From Streptomyces sp. WZ-12 (GTDB taxonomy: Bacteria > Actinomycetota > Actinomycetes > Streptomycetales > Streptomycetaceae), in contig NZ_CP118574.1 of assembly GCF_028898845.1 (NCBI RefSeq), positions 6,807,001-6,871,000 on the forward strand: a stretch of DNA of 64,000 nt, in the 5' to 3' direction. Shown one piece after another: positions 49,937 to 59,096 of this stretch. Below the pieces are notes generated by a model. It was not told the DNA's origin. It saw nothing but the letters and a program-made list of their open reading frames with translations, and made no database searches. Positions within the stretch are counted from its first letter, which is position 1; each line of letters opens with the position of its first letter. The translations under genes were made by a program, and so were the position numbers.

Positions 49937-50388
49937 ACAAGACCGTTCCCATGCCGGCTCAACACCCCGTGCGGGCCGGCCACCGGCCCGCCCCCGCGTA
50001 CCACCGGCCCTTCCCACGGTACTCCCGCGGCCGGCCGGGGCGCCTGCCCGACGTAAGCCCCGCAGCGCCCCCGTCGGGCGCCGCCCCGGCCCGGATCCGG
50101 CCGATCACCCGCCGTCGCGTCCGGCCGCCGGCGTACGGGGCGGGCGGCGCGCACGGTGGGCGTCATGGGTCCGGACCGCGGGCCCAACTCGCCCGCTTTG
50201 CCGTGGCTTTCCCGGTGTGCGGTGCGCGGATTGCCGCGGCTTTTCCGGCGCCCGGTAGAGGCGTGGCTCAATCCGGCGCCTCCCCCGAAGCTTAGGTGGC
50301 CGATGCATCTATCTGGGCGTACGGTGCTCGCGCGGGCCGTCGGAGGGACCCCGGCGGCCCGCCGTAACCCGAGGGAGGAGCCGCCACC
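49937..50388. other. Divergent gap between phosphatase and asnB genes
   Basis: A 452-bp gap with no credible gene. A diverged 21-bp direct repeat, TTTGCCGTGGCTTTCCCGGT (from 50197) and ATTGCCGCGGCTTTTCCGGC (from 50230), is spaced by 33 bp, three helix turns, upstream of asnB. Confidence 0.45.
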
Positions 50389-52239
50389 ATGTGCGGAATC
50401 ACCGGATGGATCTCCTACGACAACGACCTCACCACCCGGCGCCCCGCCCTTGAGGCGATGACGGGGACCATGGCCTGCCGCGGCCCGGACGCCGGCGGCA
50501 TATGGCTCGCCCCGCACGCCGCGTTCGGCCACCGTCGGCTCGCGGTCATCGACATCGACGGCGGCAAGCAGCCGATGAGCGTCGAACGGGACGGCCGCAC
50601 CCTGCTCGTCACCACCTACAGCGGCGAGGTCTACAACTACCGTGAGCTGCGCGCCGAGTTGGAGCAGCTCGGCCACGCCTTCCGGACCAGCAGCGACACC
50701 GAGGTGGTGCTGCACGCCTACCTCCAGTGGGGCGAGCAGTTCGCCGAGCGCCTCAACGGCATGTACGCCTTCGCGCTGTGGGACCCGCGCACCGAGCAAC
50801 TCCTGCTGGTCCGCGACCGGATGGGCATCAAGCCGCTCTACTACTACCCGACCCGCGACGGCGTGCTGTTCGGCTCCGAGCCCAAGGCGGTGCACGCCCA
50901 CCCCGACGTCCGCCCGACCGTCGACGCCGAGGGCCTCGCCGAGCTGATCACCTTCACCAAGACGCCCGGCCACGGCGTCTATCAGGGACTGCACGAGGTG
51001 CGGCCCGGGCACCTGGTGCGGGTCGACCGCAACGGCGTGCACGTCAGCCGCTATTGGGCCCTTGAGGCCCGCGAGCACACCGACGACCTCGACACCACCG
51101 TCGCCCGCGTCCGCGAGCTGCTCGACGACATCGTCGCCCGCCAGTTGATCGCCGACGTCCCGCTGTGCACCCTGCTCTCCGGCGGCCTGGACTCCTCGGC
51201 CATCACCGCGCTCGCCGCCAAGGCGCTGGCCGAACAGGGCAGCGGCCCGGTCCGCTCGTTCGCCGTCGACTTCACCGGCTACACCGAGAACTTCACCCCC
51301 GACGACCTGCGCGGCACCCCCGACGGCCCCTACGCGCACGCGCTGGCCGAGCACGTCCGCTCCGACCACCGCGACATCATGCTGGACACCGCCGCCCTGA
51401 TGGACCCCGCGCACCGCGCCGCGGTGTTGGCCGCCCGCGACCTGCCCAACGGCTTCGGCGACGGCGACACCTCGCTCTACCTGCTGTTCAAGGCGGTCCG
51501 CGAGCAGTCCACGGTCGCCCTGTCCGGCGAGTCGGCGGACGAGATCTTCGGCGGCTACCGCTGGTTCCACGACCCGGAGTCGGTCAACGCCGACACCTTC
51601 CCCTGGGTCGCCGCCGGCCTGTCCGGCCGGTTCTCCGGTGGCAACGCGGTCCGCGAGGCGCTGCTGGACCGCGCGCTGCTGAAGAAGCTGGACCTGCCCG
51701 GCTACGAGCACCGCCGCTACCGGGAGGCGCTCGCCGAAGTCCCGTACCTGGACGGTGACATCGGCCACCAGCGCCGGATGCGCGAGGTCAGCTATCTGCA
51801 CCTGACCCGCTTCGTGCAGATCCTGCTCGACCGCAAGGACCGCGCCAGCATGGCCGTCGGCCTGGAGGTCCGGGTCCCGTTCTGCGACCACCGGCTGGTC
51901 GAGTACGTCTTCAACACCCCCTGGGCGATGAAGACCTTCGACGGCCGGGAGAAGTCCCTGCTGCGCGCCGCCGCCCGCGACGTGCTGCCCGACCTGGTCG
52001 CCGACCGCGTCAAGAGCCCCTACCCCAGCACCCAGGACCCGGGCTACAACGAGGCGCTCCGCGGCGAGCTGCGGGCGCTGGCCGCCGACCGGGACGCCCC
52101 GGTCCGCCCGCTGCTGGACTCCGGGGTGCTCGCCGAGGTCACCGCTGACGGCGCCACCGGCGACGTCCGCCCCAGCGCCGAGCTGGTCCTCGGCATGGAC
52201 GCCTGGCTGCGCACCACCGGCACGAGCCTGGAGCTGTAG
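50389..52239 (+). CDS. asnB: Asparagine synthetase B (glutamine-hydrolysing)
   Basis: A 616-aa enzyme that makes asparagine from aspartate, ATP and glutamine. Cys2 (MCGITGW) is the glutaminase nucleophile. The class II amidotransferase domain extends to about residue 200 (CRGPDAGG, RLAVIDIDGGKQPM, SGEVYNYRELRAEL). The synthetase domain has the PP-loop LLSGGLDSSAI (about 263-273), SGESADEIFGGY and DRASMAVGLEVRVPF. AGGGAGGAG precedes the ATG. No antibiotic biosynthesis genes adjoin, so a housekeeping role is likely. Confidence 0.95.
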   Translation: MCGITGWISYDNDLTTRRPALEAMTGTMACRGPDAGGIWLAPHAAFGHRRLAVIDIDGGKQPMSVERDGRTLLVTTYSGEVYNYRELRAELEQLGHAFRTSSDTEVVLHAYLQWGEQFAERLNGMYAFALWDPRTEQLLLVRDRMGIKPLYYYPTRDGVLFGSEPKAVHAHPDVRPTVDAEGLAELITFTKTPGHGVYQGLHEVRPGHLVRVDRNGVHVSRYWALEAREHTDDLDTTVARVRELLDDIVARQLIADVPLCTLLSGGLDSSAITALAAKALAEQGSGPVRSFAVDFTGYTENFTPDDLRGTPDGPYAHALAEHVRSDHRDIMLDTAALMDPAHRAAVLAARDLPNGFGDGDTSLYLLFKAVREQSTVALSGESADEIFGGYRWFHDPESVNADTFPWVAAGLSGRFSGGNAVREALLDRALLKKLDLPGYEHRRYREALAEVPYLDGDIGHQRRMREVSYLHLTRFVQILLDRKDRASMAVGLEVRVPFCDHRLVEYVFNTPWAMKTFDGREKSLLRAAARDVLPDLVADRVKSPYPSTQDPGYNEALRGELRALAADRDAPVRPLLDSGVLAEVTADGATGDVRPSAELVLGMDAWLRTTGTSLEL

Positions 52240-52255
52240 GCCCGGGCCCGCAGGG

Positions 52256-52274
52256 GTGCCCGTATCCCGGGCAC
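52256..52274 (+). terminator. Hairpin after asnB
   Basis: GTGCCCG (52256-52262) pairs with CGGGCAC (52268-52274), 7 bp with a 5-nt loop, 16 nt after the asnB stop. Confidence 0.5.
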
Positions 52275-52386
52275 GGTGGCCGCTCCTGGCGCACAATGGA
52301 TGCGACAAAACCGCGCAGCGCGCCGGCGGATCCGCGCACCCGCGCACCCGCCGCGCCACCACCGCACCAGCACCAGGAGCGCCACC

Positions 52387-52776
52387 GTGTCCCCCCAGCC
52401 CCTGACCATCACCATCGACCCGGCGGCGGCCGAGGCCCCGTTCGAGCAGGTCCGCACCCAGATCGCCGATCAGGCCCGGACGGGCACCCTGCCCGTCGGC
52501 CACAAGCTCCCCACCGTCCGCGGCCTCGCCGAGGAGCTGGGCCTGGCCGCCAACACCGTCGCCAAGGCGTACCGCGCCCTGGAGACCGACGGCGTGATCG
52601 AGACCCGCGGCCGCAACGGCAGCTTCGTCGCCGCGGCCGGCGACGCCGCCGACAGGGAGGCCGCCGCGGCCGCCGCGACCTACGCCCGGCGCGCCCACCG
52701 CCTCGGCCTGGACCGCGCCGCCGCCCTCGCCGCCGTCACCGACGCCCTGCGCGCCACGTACGACGGCGACTCCTGA
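52387..52776 (+). CDS. GntR-family (YtrA-type) transcriptional regulator
   Basis: A 129-aa regulator. The winged helix reads APFEQVRTQIADQARTGTLP, VGHKLPTVRGLAEELGLAAN and TVAKAYRALETDGVIETRGR. It is followed only by a short helical dimerisation tail, the YtrA layout that lacks a ligand domain. The start is GTG 52387, with AGGAG about 7 nt upstream. The ddaH gene follows 36 bp later on the same strand. No ABC transporter adjoins, unlike many YtrA loci. Confidence 0.88.
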   Translation: MSPQPLTITIDPAAAEAPFEQVRTQIADQARTGTLPVGHKLPTVRGLAEELGLAANTVAKAYRALETDGVIETRGRNGSFVAAAGDAADREAAAAAATYARRAHRLGLDRAAALAAVTDALRATYDGDS

Positions 52777-52812
52777 CCGCAAACCGGCCCGCGCTCGCCC
52801 CGGGAGGAGCCC

Positions 52813-53589
52813 ATGACCAGCCGGCACGCCCTCGTCCGACGCCCCGGCCCCCACCTGGCCGAGGGTCTGGTCAGCTACGTCGACCGGCGGCCGGTGGACG
52901 CCGCGTTGGCGCTGCGTCAGTGGGAGGGGTACGTCCGGGCGCTGCGCGACCACGGCTGGGTGACCACCGAGGTGGCCCCCGCCGACGACTGCCCCGACGC
53001 GGTCTTCGTCGAGGACACCATGGCCGTCTTCCGCAACGTCGCGCTGCTCGCCCGCTCCGGCGCCGACGACCGCCGGCCCGAGCTCCCCGGCGCACGGGAG
53101 GCCGCCGAGGCGCTCGGCTGCTCCCTCAACGCGGTGCGCGCCCCCGGGACGCTCGACGGCGGCGACGTCCTCACGGTCGGCGACACGGTGTACGTGGGCC
53201 GCGGCTGCCGCACCAACGCCGAGGGGGTGCGGCAACTCCGGGCCGCCTTCGAGCCGTTGGGGGCCCAGGTCGTCCCGGTGCCGATCAGCCGGGCGCTGCA
53301 CCTGACGTCGGCGGTCAGCGCCCTCCCCGACGGCACCGTCATCGGCTACCCGCCGCTGGTCGAGGACCCGTCGGTCTTCCCGCACTTCCGGCCGGTCCTG
53401 GAGGAGTCCGGGGCGCACGTCGTCCTCCTGGGCGACGACGCGCTGTTGCTGGCCGCCTCCGCGCCGCGCACCGCCCAGCTCTTCGCCCGCCTCGGCTACC
53501 GCCCGGTCCCCGTCGACATCAGCGAGTTCGAGAAGCGGGAGGGCTGCGTCGCCTGCCTGTCGGTGCGGCTGCGCGAGCTTGCGGCGTGA
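52813..53589 (+). CDS. ddaH: Dimethylarginine dimethylaminohydrolase
   Basis: A 258-aa enzyme of the amidinotransferase superfamily. It converts N-omega-methylated arginine to citrulline and methylamine. Marks are the substrate-binding CPDAVFVEDTMAVF, the turn GTLDGGDVLTVGDTVYVG, the catalytic His in RALHLTSAVSALPDGTVI, and the C-terminal nucleophile Cys in EGCVACLSVRL. The length matches bacterial DDAH. GGAGGAG precedes the ATG. Confidence 0.9.
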   Translation: MTSRHALVRRPGPHLAEGLVSYVDRRPVDAALALRQWEGYVRALRDHGWVTTEVAPADDCPDAVFVEDTMAVFRNVALLARSGADDRRPELPGAREAAEALGCSLNAVRAPGTLDGGDVLTVGDTVYVGRGCRTNAEGVRQLRAAFEPLGAQVVPVPISRALHLTSAVSALPDGTVIGYPPLVEDPSVFPHFRPVLEESGAHVVLLGDDALLLAASAPRTAQLFARLGYRPVPVDISEFEKREGCVACLSVRLRELAA

Positions 53590-53631
53590 ACACCGGTGCG
53601 GCGCGCGCCACTTCGGCGGGGCGGCGCCGCG

Positions 53632-54744
<1,113 letters not shown>

Positions 54745-54894
54745 GCCGTCATGATCCGGCAGAGCGGCCGCCCGCGTACACGGAATATCAAGGGTCGCGC
54801 CGTCCGCGTCGTCCGGGCCGGTTGTCCGCGGAGGGTGAGCGCGCCGGGACGCGCCCTGTGCGCGCCCGCCGGGCCCGCCCTAGGGTGGTCCGCC

Positions 54895-55272
54895 GTGCGA
54901 CGACGCGGTGGGGAACGTCAGGGACGGCCGGGCGGGCCGGAGCGTGCGGACGGCGGGCACCTGCGGGGGCGTCGGGGGACGGCCTTCGGGGTGGCGGTGG
55001 TGGTCGGGGTGGCGGCGCTGGCGCTGCTGCTGGTGATGTGCGGGGCGGGCGGCGAGCGGGTGGCGGGGGCCGGCGTGCCGACCCGGTGGACGGAAGGGGC
55101 GCGGCCGAACCCCGTCGAACCGGAGTTGAGGGCGCGTCAGGCCGTCGGGGCGCCCACAGACGGCGCAATGGCCCACCGCCGCGCCGGCCGTCCGGAGACT
55201 GGCAGCACGCCGACCCCGGGTGCCCACCGGAAGGAGCCGAATCCGTGGAGCCGCCGAGCGGAACCGCCCTGA
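54895..55272 (+). CDS. Small membrane protein, unknown function
   Basis: A 125-aa frame starting GTG 54895. It has a basic N-terminus, one hydrophobic helix (FGVAVVVGVAALALLLVMCG) and an Arg/Pro-rich tail without structure. Its 3' end overlaps the DUF1275 gene by 28 bp in another frame. A TAGGGT promoter-like element lies just upstream, so translation may be leaderless. Codon bias supports coding, but the tail is low complexity and the call is moderate. Confidence 0.5.
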   Translation: MRRRGGERQGRPGGPERADGGHLRGRRGTAFGVAVVVGVAALALLLVMCGAGGERVAGAGVPTRWTEGARPNPVEPELRARQAVGAPTDGAMAHRRAGRPETGSTPTPGAHRKEPNPWSRRAEPP

Positions 55273-55952
55273 CGGTGGTGATGGTGTGCCTGACCGTGGT
55301 CACCGGCGTGCTCGACGCCGTCAGCTTCCTGACCCTCGGTCATGTCTTCACCGCGACCCAGACCGGCAACCTGCTCTTCCTGGGCTTCGGCATCGCCGGG
55401 CAGGGTGGGCTGTCGGTGGTGATGCCGGTGGTCTCGCTCGGGGCGTTCCTGATGGGGGCGGTGCTCGGAGCCCGGCTGGAGTCGCTGCTGGCCGCCCGCC
55501 GGCGGCCCTGGTTCCCCCTCGCGCTGCTGGTCGAGGCGGCGCTGCTGGTCGGCGCCGCGGCGGCCGGCTGGGAGACCGGCCCGGCCCGGGAGTTGGCGGC
55601 CGGTCAGCGCGATGTGGTGGTCGCGTTGATGGCGGTGGCGATGGGCATGCGCAACGTCACCGCGATGCGGGTGGCCGCCCCGGACCTGTCCACGACGGTG
55701 GAGACCCGGGCGCTGACGGCCCTGGTGAGCGGCTCGGCGCTGGGCGGCGACCGGCGGCTGGGCTACGGCAGCGGCGCCGTGCCCCGCCGGCTGGGCTCGG
55801 TGGGCGGGATGCTCGGCGGCGGTCTGCTGGGGGCCTGGCTGATCGGGCTGGGCACCCGGACGTCGTTGGTGGTGCTGCTGGCCGCGGTCGCCGTCGCGGC
55901 CACCGCCTGCCTCGTCCCCGGGCTCACCCACGGGCGGAACGCCGACGGCTGA
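55245..55952 (+). CDS. DUF1275 (YoaK-family) membrane protein
   Basis: A 235-aa integral membrane protein with about six helices. The family signature is VTGVLDAVSFLTLGHVFTAT followed by QTGNLLFLGFGIAGQG, and AMGMRNVTAMRVAAPDLSTT in the fourth to fifth helices. The physiological role of the family is not established. The start is GTG 55245, AAGGAG 8 nt upstream. It is followed by a large hairpin at 55974-56015. Confidence 0.85.
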   Translation: MEPPSGTALTVVMVCLTVVTGVLDAVSFLTLGHVFTATQTGNLLFLGFGIAGQGGLSVVMPVVSLGAFLMGAVLGARLESLLAARRRPWFPLALLVEAALLVGAAAAGWETGPARELAAGQRDVVVALMAVAMGMRNVTAMRVAAPDLSTTVETRALTALVSGSALGGDRRLGYGSGAVPRRLGSVGGMLGGGLLGAWLIGLGTRTSLVVLLAAVAVAATACLVPGLTHGRNADG

Positions 55953-55973
55953 CCGGCCAGCCGTCGACGTCCC

Positions 55974-56015
55974 CCACCCGACGGCCCTTATGGGAGACGG
56001 CCGTTCACCGGGTGG
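55974..56015. terminator. Bulged hairpin between convergent DUF1275 and subtilase genes
   Basis: CCACCCGACGGCC (55974-55986) pairs with GGCCGT (55999-56004) and CGGGTGG (56009-56015), with TCAC bulged between the two segments. Confidence 0.6.
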
Positions 56016-56063
56016 TCCTGCGCGGCCCGGGAGGGCGGGCGGCGTCCACTAGGGACGCGCCCC

Positions 56064-57302
56064 TCACGGGACGATCTTCAGCAGCTTGTTGGGCGAGCCG
56101 CTGCCGGGGTTGGTCACCACGCCCGAAGTGGCGCCGTTCACCAGGGCCGTGGCGACCTGGGCCGGGGTGGCGGTGGGGTGCCCGGCGAGGTAGACCGCGG
56201 CGGCGCCGGCGACGTGCGGGGTGGCCATCGAGGTGCCGGAGATGGTGTTGGTGGCGGTGTCGCTGGTGTTCCAGGCGCTGGTGATGGAGCTGCCGGGGGC
56301 GAAGAGGTCCACCCGGGAGCCGTAGTTGGAGTACGAGGCGCGGGCGTCGGTGGAGGTGGTCGCGCCGACGGTGAGCGCCTCGGCGACCCGCGCGGGGGAG
56401 TAGTTCTGCGCGTTGTCCCCGGAATTGCCGGCCGCGACCGCGTAGGTCACGCCGCTCTTGATGGAGTTGCGCACGGCGGTGTCCAGCGCCGCGTCCGGAC
56501 CGCCGCCCAGCGAGACGTTGGCCACCGAGGGGCCCTTGTGGTTCTTGGTGACCCAGTCGATGCCCGCGACCACCTGGGCGGTGGTGCCGGAGCCGGAGTC
56601 GTCCAGTACCCGCACCGCGACGATCTTCGCCTTCTTGGCGACGCCGTACGAGGAGCCGGCGATGTTCGCCGCGACGTGGGTGCCGTGGCCGTTGCCGTCC
56701 TGGGCGACGGTGTCGTTGTCGATCGCGTCGTAGCCGTTGGTCGCCCGGCCGCCGAACTCCTGGTGGGAGACCCGCACTCCGGTGTCGATGACGTACGCGG
56801 TGACGCCGGAGCCGGCGGTGGCAGGGTAGGCGTACTTCTTGTCCAGCGGGAGCTTGGCCTGGTCGATCCGGTCCAGGCCCCAGGACGGCGGGTTGGTCTG
56901 GGTGTCCAGGGCGTGCACGGTGCGGTCCTGGTAGACGCGGTCGACGGCGGGGTCGGCCGCCAGCCGTCTCGCCTGGGCCTCGGACAGGGTGGCGGCATAG
57001 CCGTTGAGCGCGGCCGTGTAGGTGCGCCGGACGGTGCCCCCGTAGGTGGATATCAGGCCGCGGCCGTCCGCCGAGGCGGACTTCAGGCCGGCGGACGGCT
57101 TGAGCGTGACGAGGTAGCTGCCGTGCACCGCGTCCGCGGTGCCGGCGCCGACGACGGTGCCCTGGGCGGGCGCCGCCTGGGCGGGCAGGGAAAGGGCGCC
57201 GAGCGTGGTCGCCGCCGCGGCCGCGGCGGTCGCCGCGGCGATCCGCAGGGTGGTGGAACGCCGCCGGGCGGCGCCGGGGGTGGTGGAACGCATCACTGCC
57301 AT
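56064..57302 (-). CDS. Secreted subtilisin-like serine protease (S8)
   Basis: A 412-aa prepro-protease. A long signal peptide ends near SLPAQAAPA, and the I9 propeptide follows (about 48-125, HGSYLVTLKPSAGL, TAALNGYAATLSEAQARRLA). The proteinase-K-type catalytic domain has Asp in AYVIDTGVRVSH, His in GNGHGTHVAANI and Ser in SGTSMATPHVAGAA. Asn in AVAAGNSGDNAQ forms the oxyanion hole. ATG 57300-57302 follows GAGGAGGA; an upstream frame extension is rejected. The SSI-type inhibitor at 14123 would be a candidate inhibitor of enzymes of this class. Confidence 0.92.
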   Translation of the reverse strand: MAVMRSTTPGAARRRSTTLRIAAATAAAAAATTLGALSLPAQAAPAQGTVVGAGTADAVHGSYLVTLKPSAGLKSASADGRGLISTYGGTVRRTYTAALNGYAATLSEAQARRLAADPAVDRVYQDRTVHALDTQTNPPSWGLDRIDQAKLPLDKKYAYPATAGSGVTAYVIDTGVRVSHQEFGGRATNGYDAIDNDTVAQDGNGHGTHVAANIAGSSYGVAKKAKIVAVRVLDDSGSGTTAQVVAGIDWVTKNHKGPSVANVSLGGGPDAALDTAVRNSIKSGVTYAVAAGNSGDNAQNYSPARVAEALTVGATTSTDARASYSNYGSRVDLFAPGSSITSAWNTSDTATNTISGTSMATPHVAGAAAVYLAGHPTATPAQVATALVNGATSGVVTNPGSGSPNKLLKIVP

Positions 57303-57623
57303 CGCGGGAAGTCCTCCTCGTTCGGTGCGCGCGGTGGTGCGCGCGGGGGTGGACGTGTGGGACGTACGAGCGGTACGCAATCGGTCGTTTCGGAAATGAC
57401 CGTGACCGACCGTCAAAAGGCTTCCGCGAGCGGCGGCTCGGTATCAAGAGTTCCAACGGGATGTCATATACGCGTCATGAAAAGGCAATGGCGCGGCAGC
57501 GAAGAAGCTGACAGATCGGCAGATTAGCCGTGAACTCTTGACGACTTTTGGCATGGACACTACCGGCCACGCGGGACTGCTGGTACCAACAGATCACGCA
57601 GAGATCCTGCTATGGGAGGTTCC
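57303..57623. promoter_or_regulatory. Divergent control region of subtilase and SGNH esterase
   Basis: This 321-bp gap carries TCAAGAGTTC at 57444-57453 and its exact inverse GAACTCTTGA at 57532-57541, one facing each gene. In each case the motif leads into a minus-35-like TTGA. No coding sequence is apparent. Confidence 0.55.
57538..57566 (+). promoter_or_regulatory. Candidate promoter of the SGNH esterase gene
   Basis: TTGACG (57538-57543), a 17-nt spacer and TACCGG (57561-57566). The minus-35 is good and the minus-10 weak. Confidence 0.35.
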
Positions 57624-58430
57624 ATGAGAGTGTCCCGTTTTGCGGCCTTGACAGTCGCCCTCTTCGTCGCGTCGTCGCTCGCGCTCACCGGCGCGACCGC
57701 CGCCGCGGCGACCCAACTCACCGTCAACGGGGGCTATGTGGCCCTCGGTGACTCCTACTCCGCCGGCGTCGGCGCCGGCAGCTACGACAGCGGCAGCGGC
57801 TCCTGCAAGCGCAGCACCAAGGCGTACCCGGCGCTCTGGGCGGCCGCGCACTCCCCCTCGTCCTTCTCCTTCACCGCCTGCTCCGGGGCCCGTACGGGTG
57901 ATGTCGTCAGCGGCCAGCTCGGCCCGTTGAACTCGGCCACGAGCCTGGTCAGCATCACCATCGGCGGCAACGACGCCGGATTCGCCAACACCATGACCAC
58001 CTGCGCCCTCCAGGGCGAGAGCGCCTGCCTGGCCCGGATCGCCCAGGCCCGCAGCTACATCGACAACACCCTCCCCGGGAAACTGGACACGGTGTACGCG
58101 GCCATCGCCAACAAGGCCCCGTCCGCCCGCGTCGTCGTCCTGGGGTACCCGCACTTCTACAAGCTCGACGGCTCCTGCTCGGTCGGCCTCAGCGAGAAGT
58201 CCCGGGCCGCCGTCGACGCCGCCGCCGACGACATCAACGGCGTCATCTCCCGGCGTGCCGCCGCGCACGAGTTCACCTTCGCCGATGTCAACTCGACCTT
58301 CACCGGCCATGAGCTGTGCTCCGGCAGTCCCTGGTTGCACAGCGTGACCTATCCCATCGACGAGTCCTACCACCCCACCGCCGCCGGCCAAGCCGACGGC
58401 TATCTCCCGGTGTTCGGCTCCGCTGCGTGA
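57624..58430 (+). CDS. Secreted SGNH/GDSL esterase-lipase
   Basis: A 268-aa secreted hydrolase like the S. rimosus and S. coelicolor SGNH lipases. The signal peptide ends ATAAAATQ. Block I is YVALGDSYSAGVGAG (nucleophile Ser), Gly is in block II (SGARTGDVV), block III is TIGGNDAGF, and block V is ESYHPTAAGQADGY (catalytic His). Six Cys residues in pairs fit three disulfides. ATG 57624 follows GGGAGG; an in-frame ATG at 57612 lies within that binding site and is rejected. Confidence 0.92.
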   Translation: MRVSRFAALTVALFVASSLALTGATAAAATQLTVNGGYVALGDSYSAGVGAGSYDSGSGSCKRSTKAYPALWAAAHSPSSFSFTACSGARTGDVVSGQLGPLNSATSLVSITIGGNDAGFANTMTTCALQGESACLARIAQARSYIDNTLPGKLDTVYAAIANKAPSARVVVLGYPHFYKLDGSCSVGLSEKSRAAVDAAADDINGVISRRAAAHEFTFADVNSTFTGHELCSGSPWLHSVTYPIDESYHPTAAGQADGYLPVFGSAA

Positions 58431-58671
58431 TCTTCCGTGCACGGGGCGCGGAGGAGAGCCCCCTCACTCCCCTGCGCCCCGCGCTCCCGGAGCTCCCCGC
58501 CGGTCGCTCAACTCGCCCTGTTACACGCGCTGTACGTGACATTCCGTATGGTGTTCGTCAACGTCAAGGCATGGCAGGTGAATCCGTTGACCGGTATGCA
58601 CGCGTGTCCTCCAAGAGAGATAGGGTTACCCTGCCCGTTGGCCGGGTGCCCTCGTACGGGTGGGGAGAGTC

Positions 58672-58941
58672 ATGGAACAGATAACAGTGCGCAGCAGGGC
58701 GCGGGTCCCTGCCATCACATGCGGGAGCGGCGCGTCCAGCGCGCGGCTCGACCGTCATCTCGCGGTGCTCGGCGGTCCCGCCATCCCGCAGCGCGACGTG
58801 GCGGGTGCCACATCGCTGATGCAGGAGCTCACCGCGCGTGACCACACGCGCATGAGGAAGAGCCGCGGTCACCGGGTGTCGCTGTTCGCGCCGCTGCGCC
58901 GGCTGCGCCGCTCGCTCTTCGGTGGCCACGGCCACGGCTGA
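58672..58941 (+). CDS. Small basic protein, unknown function
   Basis: An 89-aa protein starting ATG 58672, GGGGAGAG upstream. The first half is mixed (VRSRARVPAITCGSGASSAR, LDRHLAVLGGPAIPQRDVAG). A helix follows (ATSLMQELTARDHTRMRKS), then a strongly basic end with LFAPLRRLRRSLFGGHGHG. The amphipathic Arg/Leu tail could bind membrane or nucleic acid. No family is recognised. It stands alone between two larger genes. Confidence 0.6.
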   Translation: MEQITVRSRARVPAITCGSGASSARLDRHLAVLGGPAIPQRDVAGATSLMQELTARDHTRMRKSRGHRVSLFAPLRRLRRSLFGGHGHG

Positions 58942-59096
58942 GCCACCCCGCACGGCGGCACCACCGGCCTCAGGTGGCCCATTGTCCCGGCTTCGCCACA
59001 GCGCCGCCCGGTGCCTCCCCTCACCACCCGTCACTTCGTGGCGGGTGGTTCTTTGCGTGCGCCCGCACGCCCCGGAGCGCGGCCGTCGCCGCGGGG

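Noticed and set aside
54822..55245. A single longer DUF1275 gene starting at 54822
   Set aside because: The upstream part is Gly/Arg-rich without motifs, while GTG 55245 has AAGGAG at 8 nt and directly precedes the first family helix.
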